DNA of 7,442 nucleotides from Deltaproteobacteria bacterium (GTDB taxonomy: Bacteria > Desulfobacterota > Desulfuromonadia > Geobacterales > Geobacteraceae): assembly GCA_021810985.1 (NCBI GenBank), contig JAJZQA010000130.1, forward strand, positions 1 to 7,442, read 5' to 3'. The position numbers were made by a program, and so were the translations under genes. Numbering within the stretch: position 1 is the stretch's first letter; the number at the start of each line of letters is the position of its first letter. Positions 1 to 7,116 of this stretch are shown here, in pieces. The notes under the pieces are model-generated. The model saw nothing but the letters and a program-made list of their open reading frames with translations. It did not search any database and was not told the origin of the DNA.

Positions 1-2400
1 CGCCAGCTCCGCGGAACCGAGAAACACCCGGGCGCCATTCCCCATGCGGTTATCAAAATTACGGGTCGAGGTGGAAAAGACCGTGACGTCATCCGGAACC
101 CGGGCCTGGTTACCCATGCAGAGAGAGCAGCCCGGGAGCTCGATGTGGCCGCCCACGGCGCCGAAAACGGCGAACAGGCCCTCATCGCGAAGCTGCTTGT
201 TGTCCATCCGGGTCGGCGGGCAGATCCAGGTTCGCACTTGCGGATTGAAGGTTCCTCCTCGCCAGATTTCCGCGGCGGCCCGGAAATGACCGATGTTGGT
301 CATGCAGGAACCGATGAAAACGTCATCCACTTTCGTTCCGGCAACCTCGGAAAGCAACTTGACATCGTCAGGGTCATTGGGGCAGGCAAGGATCGGCTCC
401 TTGATGGTCGCCAGGTCGATCTCCAGGACAGCCGCATAACCGGCCCCTTCATCCGGGGCAAGGAGAGTTGGATTTTCCAGCCACTCCTCGACCGCGGCAA
501 TGCGCTTGCGCAGGGCCTCGGGATCGCGATACCCCTGTTCGATCATCTGCTTCATGAGTGCGGCATTGGAGCGAAGGTGGTTGGCGACGCTCTCGCCGGA
601 AAGATGGATACAGGCAGCAGCTGCACTCCTCTCCGCCGCCGAGTTGGTCAACTCGAAAGCCTCTTCAACGGGAAGATCGGGCAGTCCTTCGATTTCCATG
701 ATTCGGCCGTTAAAGACATTCACCTTATTCTTTTTCGGTACCGTCAAGAGCCCCTGGCGGATCGCCTCAAGGGGAATGGCGTTTACCAGATCCCGGAGGG
801 TAATGCCCGGATTCATCGTGCCCTTGAAACGGACCAGAACGCTCTCCGGCATATCGAGCGGCATGAAGCCAAGGGCACCGGCAAAGGCCACCAGACCGGA
901 GCCGGCCGGAAAGGAGATACCGATCGGAAAGCGGGTGTGGGAATCGCCGCCGGTACCGACGGTATCCGGCAGGATCAAACGGTTCAACCAGTTATGAATG
1001 ACCCCGTCTCCGGGGCGCAGAGCCAGCCCGCCCCGTTCGGAGATAAAATCGGGCAGCGTCTTGTGCATGCGCACGTCTGAAGGCTTCGGATAGGCAGCCG
1101 TATGACAGAAGGATTGCATGAAAAGCGGGGCCTGAAAGCGGAGACAGGCAAGTTCCTTCAATTCATCGGCGGTCATCGGACCGGTGGTATCCTGGGAACC
1201 AACGGTCGTCATCCGCGGCTCACAGGCCATACCGGGCAGGACCCCTGGCAAACCGCAGGCCTTGCCGACCATTTTCTGGGCCAGGGTATATTTCTGTCCC
1301 GCGGGTGGCTCCGGATTGTCTGTCACAACAAAAATCCGCGACTTGTCCAGTCCGAGGACTTCCCGGGCCTTTGCGGTGAGTGAACGCCCGATAATCAGCG
1401 GGATCCGGCCACCGGCACGGTATTCATCGGCAAGGGTTTCGGGAGAGAGGGAAAATGTCGAGAGAACTTCACCAGCAACCGAGAGTACCTGACCGCGTTT
1501 CGTGTCAATGGTGACCTTCTCGCCAGTCTTCAACTTCGTCACATCGCAGCGGATCGGCAGGGAGCCGGAATCCTGGGCGGTGTTGAAGAAAATCGGCGCA
1601 ATGGCCCCGCCGAGAATGACTCCACCCCGACGTTTATTGGGCACCTGCGGGATATCCTCGCCGATATGCCAGAGAACGCTGTTACAGGCGGATTTTCGCG
1701 AGGAACCGGTACCGACCACGTCACCGACAAAGGCCACCTGATCACCAGCGGCACGATAGGCAGCGATGGCCTGGATCCCGCCGGGAAAACGGACCTTGCC
1801 CATGGAAAGAGCATGGAGCGGGATGTCCGGACGGCTCCAGGCGTCGCCGGCGGGAGAAAATTCGTCGGTATTTATCTCGCCGTCCACCTTGAAGATCCGT
1901 ACGGTGATGGTATCCGGGAGCGCCGGCCGCGCGGTGAACCATTCGGCATTCGCCCAGGACTCGAGGACCTTCCGTGCGGCAGGCAGCGTCTTGGCACGTG
2001 CCGCAACATCGTCAAAAGCATCGTAGACCAGAATCGTGCGGGATAGCGCGGCAACGGCCTCTGCTGCCAATGCGGGAACAGCGAGGGCGGCAATCAACGG
2101 CTGAACATTGTAGCCGCCCAGCATGGTGCCAAGAATCCTCACCGCTTCGAGGGGCGAAACAAGGGGGGATTGCAGACGGCCGGCAATGATCGAGGCCAGG
2201 AATTCAGCTTTGACCTGTGCAGCTGGATCAACCCCGGGCGAAACCCGCTCCTTGAGGAGCTCCAAGAGAAATTCTTCCTGCCCGGCAGGAGGATTCTGGA
2301 GGAGTGCGCAGAGTGATTTCGTCTGTTCCGGATCAAGGGGCAGCGGAGGCACCCCCTGTGTGCGTCGTTCCGCTTCGTGCTGAAGATATGTTTCTATCAT
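1..2400 (-). CDS. acnB: Aconitate hydratase B (bifunctional aconitase / 2-methylisocitrate dehydratase), 3' end outside the window
   Basis: AcnB interconverts citrate and isocitrate in the cytosolic TCA cycle; the family can also hydrate 2-methylaconitate and act as an iron-sensitive mRNA-binding protein. The frame is open for 800 codons from the ATG at 2400, with no stop or frameshift down to position 1. By family layout, residues 1 to about 155 are the HEAT-like domain, then the swivelling domain with GTGSSRKSA at 230-238, then the catalytic domains with GTGGDSHTRFPIGIS near 482-496. The [4Fe-4S] ligands are visible as Cys699 (FIGSCMTNIGHF) and Cys758/Cys761 (GCSLCMGN), with the same 59-residue spacing as in E. 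coli AcnB. The sequence stops at GSAELA, so roughly 55-65 C-terminal residues are missing. GGAG at 2410-2413, 9 bases upstream, supports the start. The leader is filled with heptad repeats (see those entries). No dedicated promoter could be called with confidence. Confidence 0.97.
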   Translation of the reverse strand, partial: MIETYLQHEAERRTQGVPPLPLDPEQTKSLCALLQNPPAGQEEFLLELLKERVSPGVDPAAQVKAEFLASIIAGRLQSPLVSPLEAVRILGTMLGGYNVQPLIAALAVPALAAEAVAALSRTILVYDAFDDVAARAKTLPAARKVLESWANAEWFTARPALPDTITVRIFKVDGEINTDEFSPAGDAWSRPDIPLHALSMGKVRFPGGIQAIAAYRAAGDQVAFVGDVVGTGSSRKSACNSVLWHIGEDIPQVPNKRRGGVILGGAIAPIFFNTAQDSGSLPIRCDVTKLKTGEKVTIDTKRGQVLSVAGEVLSTFSLSPETLADEYRAGGRIPLIIGRSLTAKAREVLGLDKSRIFVVTDNPEPPAGQKYTLAQKMVGKACGLPGVLPGMACEPRMTTVGSQDTTGPMTADELKELACLRFQAPLFMQSFCHTAAYPKPSDVRMHKTLPDFISERGGLALRPGDGVIHNWLNRLILPDTVGTGGDSHTRFPIGISFPAGSGLVAFAGALGFMPLDMPESVLVRFKGTMNPGITLRDLVNAIPLEAIRQGLLTVPKKNKVNVFNGRIMEIEGLPDLPVEEAFELTNSAAERSAAAACIHLSGESVANHLRSNAALMKQMIEQGYRDPEALRKRIAAVEEWLENPTLLAPDEGAGYAAVLEIDLATIKEPILACPNDPDDVKLLSEVAGTKVDDVFIGSCMTNIGHFRAAAEIWRGGTFNPQVRTWICPPTRMDNKQLRDEGLFAVFGAVGGHIELPGCSLCMGNQARVPDDVTVFSTSTRNFDNRMGNGARVFLGSAELA

Positions 2401-2448
2401 AACGTTGTGCTCCGTATGCGAGTAAGGTGGATGCGATAGCCCCGATTT

Positions 2449-2483
2449 GAGCTCTTGGCTGTTAGCTCCTGGTTTGGAGCTCT
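2449..2483. repeat. Degenerate heptanucleotide tandem array 1 (5 units)
   Basis: Reading the plus strand in steps of seven from 2449 gives GAGCTCT, TGGCTGT, TAGCTCC, TGGTTTG, GAGCTCT. The shared pattern is roughly N-R-G-C/T-T-N-N, and the first and last units are identical. The array lies in the acnB leader, 49 bases upstream of its start codon. It is not coding in any frame I can support. It resembles in style the short heptanucleotide repeats known between genes in cyanobacteria and some other bacteria; a shared origin is not claimed. Confidence 0.7.
2464..2481. other. Hairpin-forming inverted repeat inside heptad array 1
   Basis: AGCTCC (2464-2469) and GGAGCT (2476-2481) are perfect complements around a six-base loop, TGGTTT on the plus strand. 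No T run follows the stem on either strand, so it does not look like an intrinsic terminator. Transcribed toward acnB it would form a small stem in the leader about 64 bases before the start codon. It arises from the register of the heptad units and may have no function of its own. Confidence 0.45.
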
Positions 2484-2501
2484 CGGTCATCAGATCCAAG
2501 T

Positions 2502-2543
2502 CTTTGTTTGGTTTTTTATTTTTAGTTTTCAGTTTTTGGTTTA
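2502..2543. repeat. Degenerate T-rich heptanucleotide tandem array 2 (6 units)
   Basis: Consecutive sevens on the plus strand are CTTTGTT, TGGTTTT, TTATTTT, TAGTTTT, CAGTTTT, TGGTTTA; the core is Y-R-G-TTTT. On the acnB transcript this becomes an A-rich stretch. One base separates it from array 3, while 18 bases of non-repetitive sequence separate it from array 1. The T run might be taken for a terminator tail for a plus-strand transcript, but no GC-rich stem precedes it and no plus-strand gene ends here. Confidence 0.65.
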
Positions 2544-2544
2544 C

Positions 2545-2579
2545 CAGGCTTCAGCCTTCATACTTCATCCTTCATACTT
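2545..2579. repeat. Degenerate heptanucleotide tandem array 3 (5 units), next to the pmbA stop codon
   Basis: Consecutive sevens on the plus strand are CAGGCTT, CAGCCTT, CATACTT, CATCCTT, CATACTT (consensus CAKNCTT). On the minus strand the unit reads AAGNMTG. This is the cleanest of the three arrays, with four of seven positions invariant (C1, A2, C5, T6 and T7 give five if the first unit is included as written). It ends four bases from the pmbA stop codon (2584-2586), so it occupies the immediate 3' flank of pmbA and the far 5' end of the acnB leader. Confidence 0.75.
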
Positions 2580-2583
2580 GCCT

Positions 2584-3921
2584 TCAGTGTCCGCTCACAT
2601 CAAGCTCGGCAATCCGCAGTGAGGGTGAACCGACACTGCCGAAGAAACGGAGGTCATTTCCGACCATCTCCACGGCGGCAAAAAGTTCGATAAGATTACC
2701 CGAGAGGGCAATTTCCTTGACCGGATAGGCAATGGCACCATTTTCCACGAGGAAGCCCGAGGCACCAACGGAAAAATCACCGGAAATGGGATTTGCCGTG
2801 TGGATGCCCATCACATCGGTGATCAGCACCCCCCTCTCCATCCCCTGCAGCAACTCCTGGGCAGACAGTGTTCCGTTCTCGATGTAAAAGTTCGTCAGTC
2901 CCAGGTGCGCGGGACTTTTCATGCCGCCACGGGTCGAATTGCCGGTAGATCGGGTATCCGCCCGGCGCGCCCAGTAGGTGTCATAGAGAAAGGACAGGAC
3001 TTTTCCGTCCTCCACCAGCAGGGTATCCTGCTGCGGGACGCCCTCGGCGTCAAAGGGGGCCGTTGCCATGCCGCCGGGCAGGATCCCGTTGTCACGGATT
3101 TTCAGGTGGGAGGAGAAGACCTTGCTACCCAACTTTTCCGCGAGCATCGACTTGCCTTTCAGGACATTTTCTGCCAGAAAAGACGAAGCTAGAACTTCGA
3201 GGATATCCGAGGCCACCTGGTTATCAAGCACTACCGGGCAGCGCATACTGGCAATCTTCCGGGCACCGAGCAGACCGAGCGCGCGGGAGGCGGCGGTAGC
3301 GGCAATCCGCTCCACATGCAGATCGGAAAAGGAGCTGCCGAAACCGAAATCCCAGCCCATCTGCGAGTCGTCGCCATCTTCGGCTATGGCGGATACGCTG
3401 GCGGATACCGAGGTTCCGCGCAGGCTGCCTTCGACTCCGCGTGAGTTCCGGATATAGACCTCGTACTCCGATTCCCCATAGGAAGCCTTGCGGACCTTGC
3501 TGATCCGGGGATCCGCCGCGCAGGTCAAGCGTTCAAGGTCCATGGCGCACTGAATCTTCCGATCCTCATCAACTCCGGCAAGGTCCTTGTCGAACAATCC
3601 CTCGACCCGCGGGTACGGCAGCGGCTCGGGAAAGCCGTGGCAAGGATCCGGCGTCTGATTTTCCGCGGAGATCACCGCATCGGTTACCATCCGCGCCAGA
3701 TCACCTTCGGCCAGGCTGGTTGAGTAGGAAAACCCCAGACCATCCGCTTTCAGCACCCGGATGCTCACGCCGACCGGAGCAGAACATTTGAAGGTGTCAA
3801 TTTTCTGCTCTTTTACCTCAATGGAGAGATTGTGCGAGGCGCCAACGGATATCTCATAGCCGTCAACAGCTTGCGTAATCAGCAGTTTTTCAATAGTATC
3901 GGCAATTTCAGACTGATTCAT
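2584..3921 (-). CDS. pmbA: TldE/PmbA family protein (metalloprotease TldD/E system, non-catalytic subunit type)
   Basis: TldE (PmbA) partners with TldD in a cytosolic heterodimeric protease that degrades unfolded peptides and in some bacteria matures peptides such as microcin B17 or acts on the CcdA antitoxin. At 445 residues it has the usual family length. The C-terminal half carries the family patterns: DAEGVPQQDTLLVEDGKVL at 291-309, FLYDTYWARRADTRSTGNSTR at about 311-331, NFYIENG at 344-350 and GDFSVGASGF at 381-390, followed by the typical IENG-like and GNDL stretches. No HExxxH zinc motif is present, which distinguishes TldE from the catalytic TldD; no tldD is seen in the window. The ATG start is supported by AAGGAT at 3927-3932, five bases upstream. 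It follows the GNAT gene by 43 bases with no terminator seen, so co-transcription is likely. TldD/E versus other members of the family is certain to family level only. Confidence 0.93.
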   Translation of the reverse strand: MNQSEIADTIEKLLITQAVDGYEISVGASHNLSIEVKEQKIDTFKCSAPVGVSIRVLKADGLGFSYSTSLAEGDLARMVTDAVISAENQTPDPCHGFPEPLPYPRVEGLFDKDLAGVDEDRKIQCAMDLERLTCAADPRISKVRKASYGESEYEVYIRNSRGVEGSLRGTSVSASVSAIAEDGDDSQMGWDFGFGSSFSDLHVERIAATAASRALGLLGARKIASMRCPVVLDNQVASDILEVLASSFLAENVLKGKSMLAEKLGSKVFSSHLKIRDNGILPGGMATAPFDAEGVPQQDTLLVEDGKVLSFLYDTYWARRADTRSTGNSTRGGMKSPAHLGLTNFYIENGTLSAQELLQGMERGVLITDVMGIHTANPISGDFSVGASGFLVENGAIAYPVKEIALSGNLIELFAAVEMVGNDLRFFGSVGSPSLRIAELDVSGH

Positions 3922-3964
3922 TCGTTATCCTTATGTTCTCGCTAACGTATTCCTTCAGCGGCTT

Positions 3965-4414
3965 TCAGCATTCCAGGATCATGGCAATTTCATCGCAGTC
4001 CGGAAATTTAACGCAATTGATGCAGTCCCGCCAGACCTTGTGCGGGAGTTCCGACTTGTCGACCACCACGAAACCGAAGCGGGCAAAAAAATCGGGTTTA
4101 TAGGTGAGGCAGAAGAGCTTTTTCAGGCCAAGCTGGCGCGCTTCATCAAGGCAGGCCGTCACCAGCCGCGTGCCGATGCCGTGTCGCCCGAAATCCTCAC
4201 TCACCGCAACCGAACGGATTTCCGCCAGATCCTCCCACATGATGTGCAGTGCGCAGGCGCCAATCAGTTTGCCGCTCTCTTCGAAGACATAGAAATCACG
4301 AACCGACTCATAGAGCTCCGAAAGTGAACGGGAAAGCATCACTCCCTGGTTCGCGTAGTAGGTTAAAAGCTTCTGGATTTCCTTGACATCCTTGATCTGT
4401 GCTTTTCGGAGCAT
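3965..4414 (-). CDS. GNAT-family N-acetyltransferase, short N-acetylglutamate synthase-like type
   Basis: This 149-residue single-domain GNAT would transfer an acetyl group from acetyl-CoA. It begins with the usual (M)LRKAQIKDVKEIQKLL strand-helix. The acetyl-CoA binding motif A lies at 65-85 (EIRSVAVSEDFGRHGIGTRLV); the Q/R expected three residues before the first loop glycine is Gly76 here, with Arg77 next to it. The segment EDLAEIRSVAV and the tail YKPDFFARFGF...LPHKVWRDC match my recollection of small proteins annotated as N-acetylglutamate synthase (first step of arginine synthesis) in Geobacter-like and some other bacteria. That substrate is an inference, so no symbol is given. The tail has three closely spaced cysteines, C131-x2-C134-x5-C140. 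The start has AAAGGA at 4421-4426, six bases upstream. It follows recN by 23 bases, indicating one transcript. No amino-acid kinase domain, as in long ArgA, is present. Confidence 0.9.
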   Translation of the reverse strand: MLRKAQIKDVKEIQKLLTYYANQGVMLSRSLSELYESVRDFYVFEESGKLIGACALHIMWEDLAEIRSVAVSEDFGRHGIGTRLVTACLDEARQLGLKKLFCLTYKPDFFARFGFVVVDKSELPHKVWRDCINCVKFPDCDEIAMILEC

Positions 4415-4437
4415 TTTCGTTCCTTTCCGGCCTGTAT

Positions 4438-6108
4438 TTAAAACCCGTCACCACCAGCATCTTCCATCATTTCCCGGGCATGTTCAAGGGTCTTTTCCGA
4501 GATCTTTGCCCCACTGAGCATTCGCGCCACCTCCAGGACCCGCTCCTCGCCGGAGAGCAGATCTACCGTCGTCCTGGTTCGACCCGCTTCCGCATCCTTT
4601 TTGACCTTGAAATGATGATCGGCAAAGGCTGCCACCTGCGGATGGTGAGTGATACAAAGAACCTGCTGGATGCGAGAAACCCGCTTCAGCTTTTTCCCGA
4701 CAAGCGCCGAAACGGCACCGCCGATTCCAGTGTCCACTTCGTCAAAGATTAATGACGGGACGTCACTCTCCGGATGGATCTGTTTCATGGCCAGCATCAA
4801 GCGGGAAAGCTCGCCCCCCGAAGCGATCCGCGCAAGCGGTTTCGGTGCTTCGCCGGGATTCGGCGAAAAGAGAAACTCGACCCGCTCCAGACCCGTGGCC
4901 CGAGGCTCCGCAAAATTGGTGAAAGAAACGTCGAAGTTCGCATTCTTCATCGCCAACTGGTGCAACTCCATTTCCATGGCGCTTTTCAGCCGCTTGGCCG
5001 ACTCCTTGCGCAGACGGGAGAGCTCGCCCCCCTCTTCCCGAAGGGAAAGCTCCAGACGCAGCAGCAGTTCTTCCAGCTCACTGTGGCGTTCTCCGCGATG
5101 GGCATACGCTTCCAGCTCCGTATCCACCTCTTCCTTAAAGGTCAGTATACCCTCAATGGTGGGGAGATACTTCTTTTTCAAGCGATAGAGCAGGTCCAGG
5201 CGGTCTTCGACTTCCTGGAGACGGCCCGGATCAGCCTCAAGACCGGCACCGTAATCACGCAGTGACAGGGCGGCGTCTTCCAGGGAAAGGTACGACTCGT
5301 TCAGCCGAGTGGAGATTTCGGCCAAGGCCTTATCCATGCTGCCCGCTTCTTCAACTTCGGCGATGATTGATCGCAGCACCCCGAGCAGCGCGCCATCGCC
5401 ATCATACAGGGCATCGTAGGCGCCACTGGTTGCACGGATCAGTTTTTCTCCATGCAGAAGACGCTGCCGTTCTTCCAGCAGCTCGGCATCCTCTCCGGGG
5501 AGGAGCTGTGCCTCGGCAATCTCCTTGGATTGGAAGGCAAGCAGATCGAGCCTCCGGATGGCGTCACGTTCGTCCGCTTCCAGAAGACGCAGTTCTTCCG
5601 CTGACTGCCGATACTTCTCGTGGAGACGTGCGAAGCGTTCCCGCAGGGGAACAATCCCGGCGAATCCGTCCAGAAGATAGAGGTGGTTCTCGGGACGCAG
5701 CAAGGTTTGGGACTCATGCTGCCCGTAAATGTTCACCAGCAAGGGAGTGATCTCGGCCAACAGGGACGTCGTCGACATTCCACCGTTCATGAAGACCCGG
5801 TTTCTGCCGGAACGGGACACGACCCTCTTGATCAGCAACTCGCCATCAGTTTCTATCCCTGACTCAGCCAGCTTGGTTCGAATCGCCTCATGTCCGGAAA
5901 GATCGAAGAGACATTCAACCACCGCATCGTCTTCCCCGGTACGGATCAAGTCGGCTGAAGCCCTGCCGCCGAGAATGAGATTCACCGCATCGATGATGAT
6001 CGATTTGCCGGCGCCGGTCTCTCCGGTGAGCATATTCAAGCCGGGACGGAACGAGACATGGAGCGTGTCGATAATAGCAAAATTCTTAATTATCAGATCG
6101 GTAAGCAT
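4438..6108 (-). CDS. recN: DNA repair protein RecN (SMC-like ATPase)
   Basis: RecN is a cytosolic, nucleoid-associated SMC-like ATPase that acts early in RecA-dependent double-strand-break repair. The 556 residues match the family length (about 550-575). The N-terminal ATPase half starts MLTDLIIKNFAIID and holds Walker A GETGAGKS at 29-36, with YGQHE in the Q-loop region near 129-133. A long Glu/Leu/Arg-rich stretch at about 155-380 fits the short coiled coil. The C-terminal half holds the ABC signature SGGELSR at 430-436, Walker B SLIFDE ending at Asp456-Glu457, then DTGIGG, and the switch THH at 487-489 (a Leu is common in place of His489). Both lobes are complete. GGAG at 6118-6121 lies nine bases before the ATG. 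It follows nadK by 73 bases. I saw no LexA box of the CTGT-N8-ACAG or GAAC-N4-GTTC type in that gap. Confidence 0.97.
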   Translation of the reverse strand: MLTDLIIKNFAIIDTLHVSFRPGLNMLTGETGAGKSIIIDAVNLILGGRASADLIRTGEDDAVVECLFDLSGHEAIRTKLAESGIETDGELLIKRVVSRSGRNRVFMNGGMSTTSLLAEITPLLVNIYGQHESQTLLRPENHLYLLDGFAGIVPLRERFARLHEKYRQSAEELRLLEADERDAIRRLDLLAFQSKEIAEAQLLPGEDAELLEERQRLLHGEKLIRATSGAYDALYDGDGALLGVLRSIIAEVEEAGSMDKALAEISTRLNESYLSLEDAALSLRDYGAGLEADPGRLQEVEDRLDLLYRLKKKYLPTIEGILTFKEEVDTELEAYAHRGERHSELEELLLRLELSLREEGGELSRLRKESAKRLKSAMEMELHQLAMKNANFDVSFTNFAEPRATGLERVEFLFSPNPGEAPKPLARIASGGELSRLMLAMKQIHPESDVPSLIFDEVDTGIGGAVSALVGKKLKRVSRIQQVLCITHHPQVAAFADHHFKVKKDAEAGRTRTTVDLLSGEERVLEVARMLSGAKISEKTLEHAREMMEDAGGDGF

Positions 6109-6158
6109 TTAGTATCACTCCGCCGCGACAGAACAGACCGGTAGCGAAAAATCGAAAT

Positions 6159-6179
6159 CGCGGGAAGAATATTTCCGCG
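6159..6179 (-). other. Imperfect GC-rich hairpin in the nadK-recN gap
   Basis: On the minus strand, immediately after the nadK stop, CGCGGAA (6179-6173) can pair with TTCCCGCG (6166-6159) with one bulged C and a six-base loop. The next bases are ATTTCGATTTTTCG, so a T tract follows but begins several bases after the stem and is interrupted. It could be a weak or partial terminator, or an mRNA-processing site, that lowers recN expression relative to nadK. It is too poor to call a terminator. Confidence 0.3.
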
Positions 6180-6181
6180 CT

Positions 6182-7072
6182 TTATCTCTCGCCCCACTTC
6201 AATTTGGTTCTGAGTACCGTAAAATAATCGCTTTCATCGGAGAGGATGAGCCGGGTACGAAACTTGGCCCTGCTGACACGCATCTCATCGCCGTACTCCA
6301 GGGGGATACCCACCTGGCCATCAAGGGTCAGCATCACATTCTCCATTTGCGAGTGCAGGACAACCGTAATTTCGGTATCCGCACTCACCACGATGGGTCG
6401 ATTGGTCAGGGTATGCGAACAGATCGGGGTAATGAGCAGGCAATCGATGGTCGGATCGACAATCGGACCATTGGCCGAAAGGGAATACCCGGTTGACCCG
6501 GTAGGGCTGGCGATAATCAAGCCATCAGCTTTAAAGGTTGCGAGGAACAGACCATCCACCAGGGCGTCGAGGCTGATGATCTTTGCCGGTGCACCCTTGT
6601 TGATGACGGCATCGTTCAAGGCCAGATATGAGCCGATTTCCTTGCCACCCCTGACCAGAGAGACGTTCAACATCATCCGCCGGGAAATTTTACATTCCCT
6701 GAACAGGCAGGCTTCGAGAGCTTCATAGAGACCGCTGACCGGGATCTCGGTCAGGAAGCCGAGACTGCCCAGGTTTATCCCCAGGATCGGCACCTCGCTC
6801 TCACCCACGAGCCGGGCCACGGAAATCAGCGTGCCGTCGCCGCCAAGAACGACAACGAGATCAGCACGAGCAGGTATATCGTCGCCCTTGAAACCATCAT
6901 CACACTCCAGATATCGCGACAGCCGCTCCTCCAGAAGTGGCGTAAAGCCACGTTCCTGCAGCCATAACAGCAATTCTCCGGCAACCTCGCGGCAGCGGGG
7001 ATCCTGTACCTTGGCAAAAATACCGACATTCTTCACGGACGAGTTGAGACTGTAGTGACTGAGAGAGGGCAC
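6182..7072 (-). CDS. nadK: NAD kinase (ATP/polyphosphate-dependent NAD+ kinase), GTG start
   Basis: NadK phosphorylates NAD+ at the 2' hydroxyl of the adenosine ribose to make NADP+, the only de novo route to NADP(H), in the cytosol. The 296 residues fit the bacterial family. Visible motifs in order are VGIFAK at 16-21, the GGDGT nucleotide-binding loop at 77-81 with catalytic-type Asp79, GINLGSLGFLTE at 98-109, the Asn-acidic pair N153-D154, the glycine-rich SPTGSTGYSLSANGP at 189-203, TPICSHTL at 215-222 and DGQ at 251-253. The start is the GTG at 7070-7072. AGGAG at 7081-7085 sits eight bases upstream of it, while the GTG at codon 13, which would give the usual short N-terminus before VGIFAK, has no such site; hence a 12-residue leader. 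It is the first gene of the minus-strand series and is divergent from glgP. Confidence 0.96.
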   Translation of the reverse strand: MPSLSHYSLNSSVKNVGIFAKVQDPRCREVAGELLLWLQERGFTPLLEERLSRYLECDDGFKGDDIPARADLVVVLGGDGTLISVARLVGESEVPILGINLGSLGFLTEIPVSGLYEALEACLFRECKISRRMMLNVSLVRGGKEIGSYLALNDAVINKGAPAKIISLDALVDGLFLATFKADGLIIASPTGSTGYSLSANGPIVDPTIDCLLITPICSHTLTNRPIVVSADTEITVVLHSQMENVMLTLDGQVGIPLEYGDEMRVSRAKFRTRLILSDESDYFTVLRTKLKWGER

Positions 7073-7080
7073 GGTTGATG

Positions 7081-7085
7081 CTCCT
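7081..7085 (-). promoter_or_regulatory. Ribosome-binding site that fixes the GTG start of nadK
   Basis: The minus strand reads AGGAG here, then eight bases (CATCAACC), then GTG. This is the only good Shine-Dalgarno site near the 5' end of the gene and argues against an internal start at codon 13. Confidence 0.75.
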
Positions 7086-7116
7086 GGAACGAATTGCTTT
7101 CCCGCTGAAAAATGCT

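Noticed and set aside
145..1080. A 311-codon open frame on the plus strand, plus smaller ones in this region
   Set aside because: It is antisense to acnB, whose frame is open and matches the aconitase B family throughout with intact cluster cysteines. The antisense protein has no recognisable features; long antisense frames are common opposite GC-rich coding DNA.
2502..2543. Intrinsic terminator suggested by the T-rich run
   Set aside because: There is no GC-rich stem just before it and no plus-strand gene upstream that would need it; the T richness is explained by the heptad array.
2543..2579. Tiny ATG-starting peptides in the minus-strand repeat (such as M-K-D-E-V and M-K-A-E-A-W) as a possible leader-peptide attenuator of acnB
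   Set aside because: The AAGNMTG unit generates ATG and TGA by its own sequence in every frame, so short open frames are expected. No terminator/antiterminator pair accompanies them.
2447..2728. A 93-codon plus-strand frame running through the heptad repeats
   Set aside because: Its first half is the translated repeat tract and its second half is antisense to the pmbA 3' end. No ribosome-binding site or family resemblance.
2584..3921. TldD rather than TldE identity
   Set aside because: The HExxxH zinc motif of TldD is absent and the C-terminal patterns fit PmbA/TldE.
4774..5265. Overlapping plus-strand frames opposite recN
   Set aside because: They lie entirely within the RecN coiled-coil and C-terminal coding sequence, have no good ribosome-binding site that I can see, and show arginine/serine-rich shadow composition.
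6109..6181. LexA/SOS box in front of recN
   Set aside because: CTGT and GTTC half-sites occur (GTCTGTTCTGTC on the minus strand), but no correctly spaced partner half is present.
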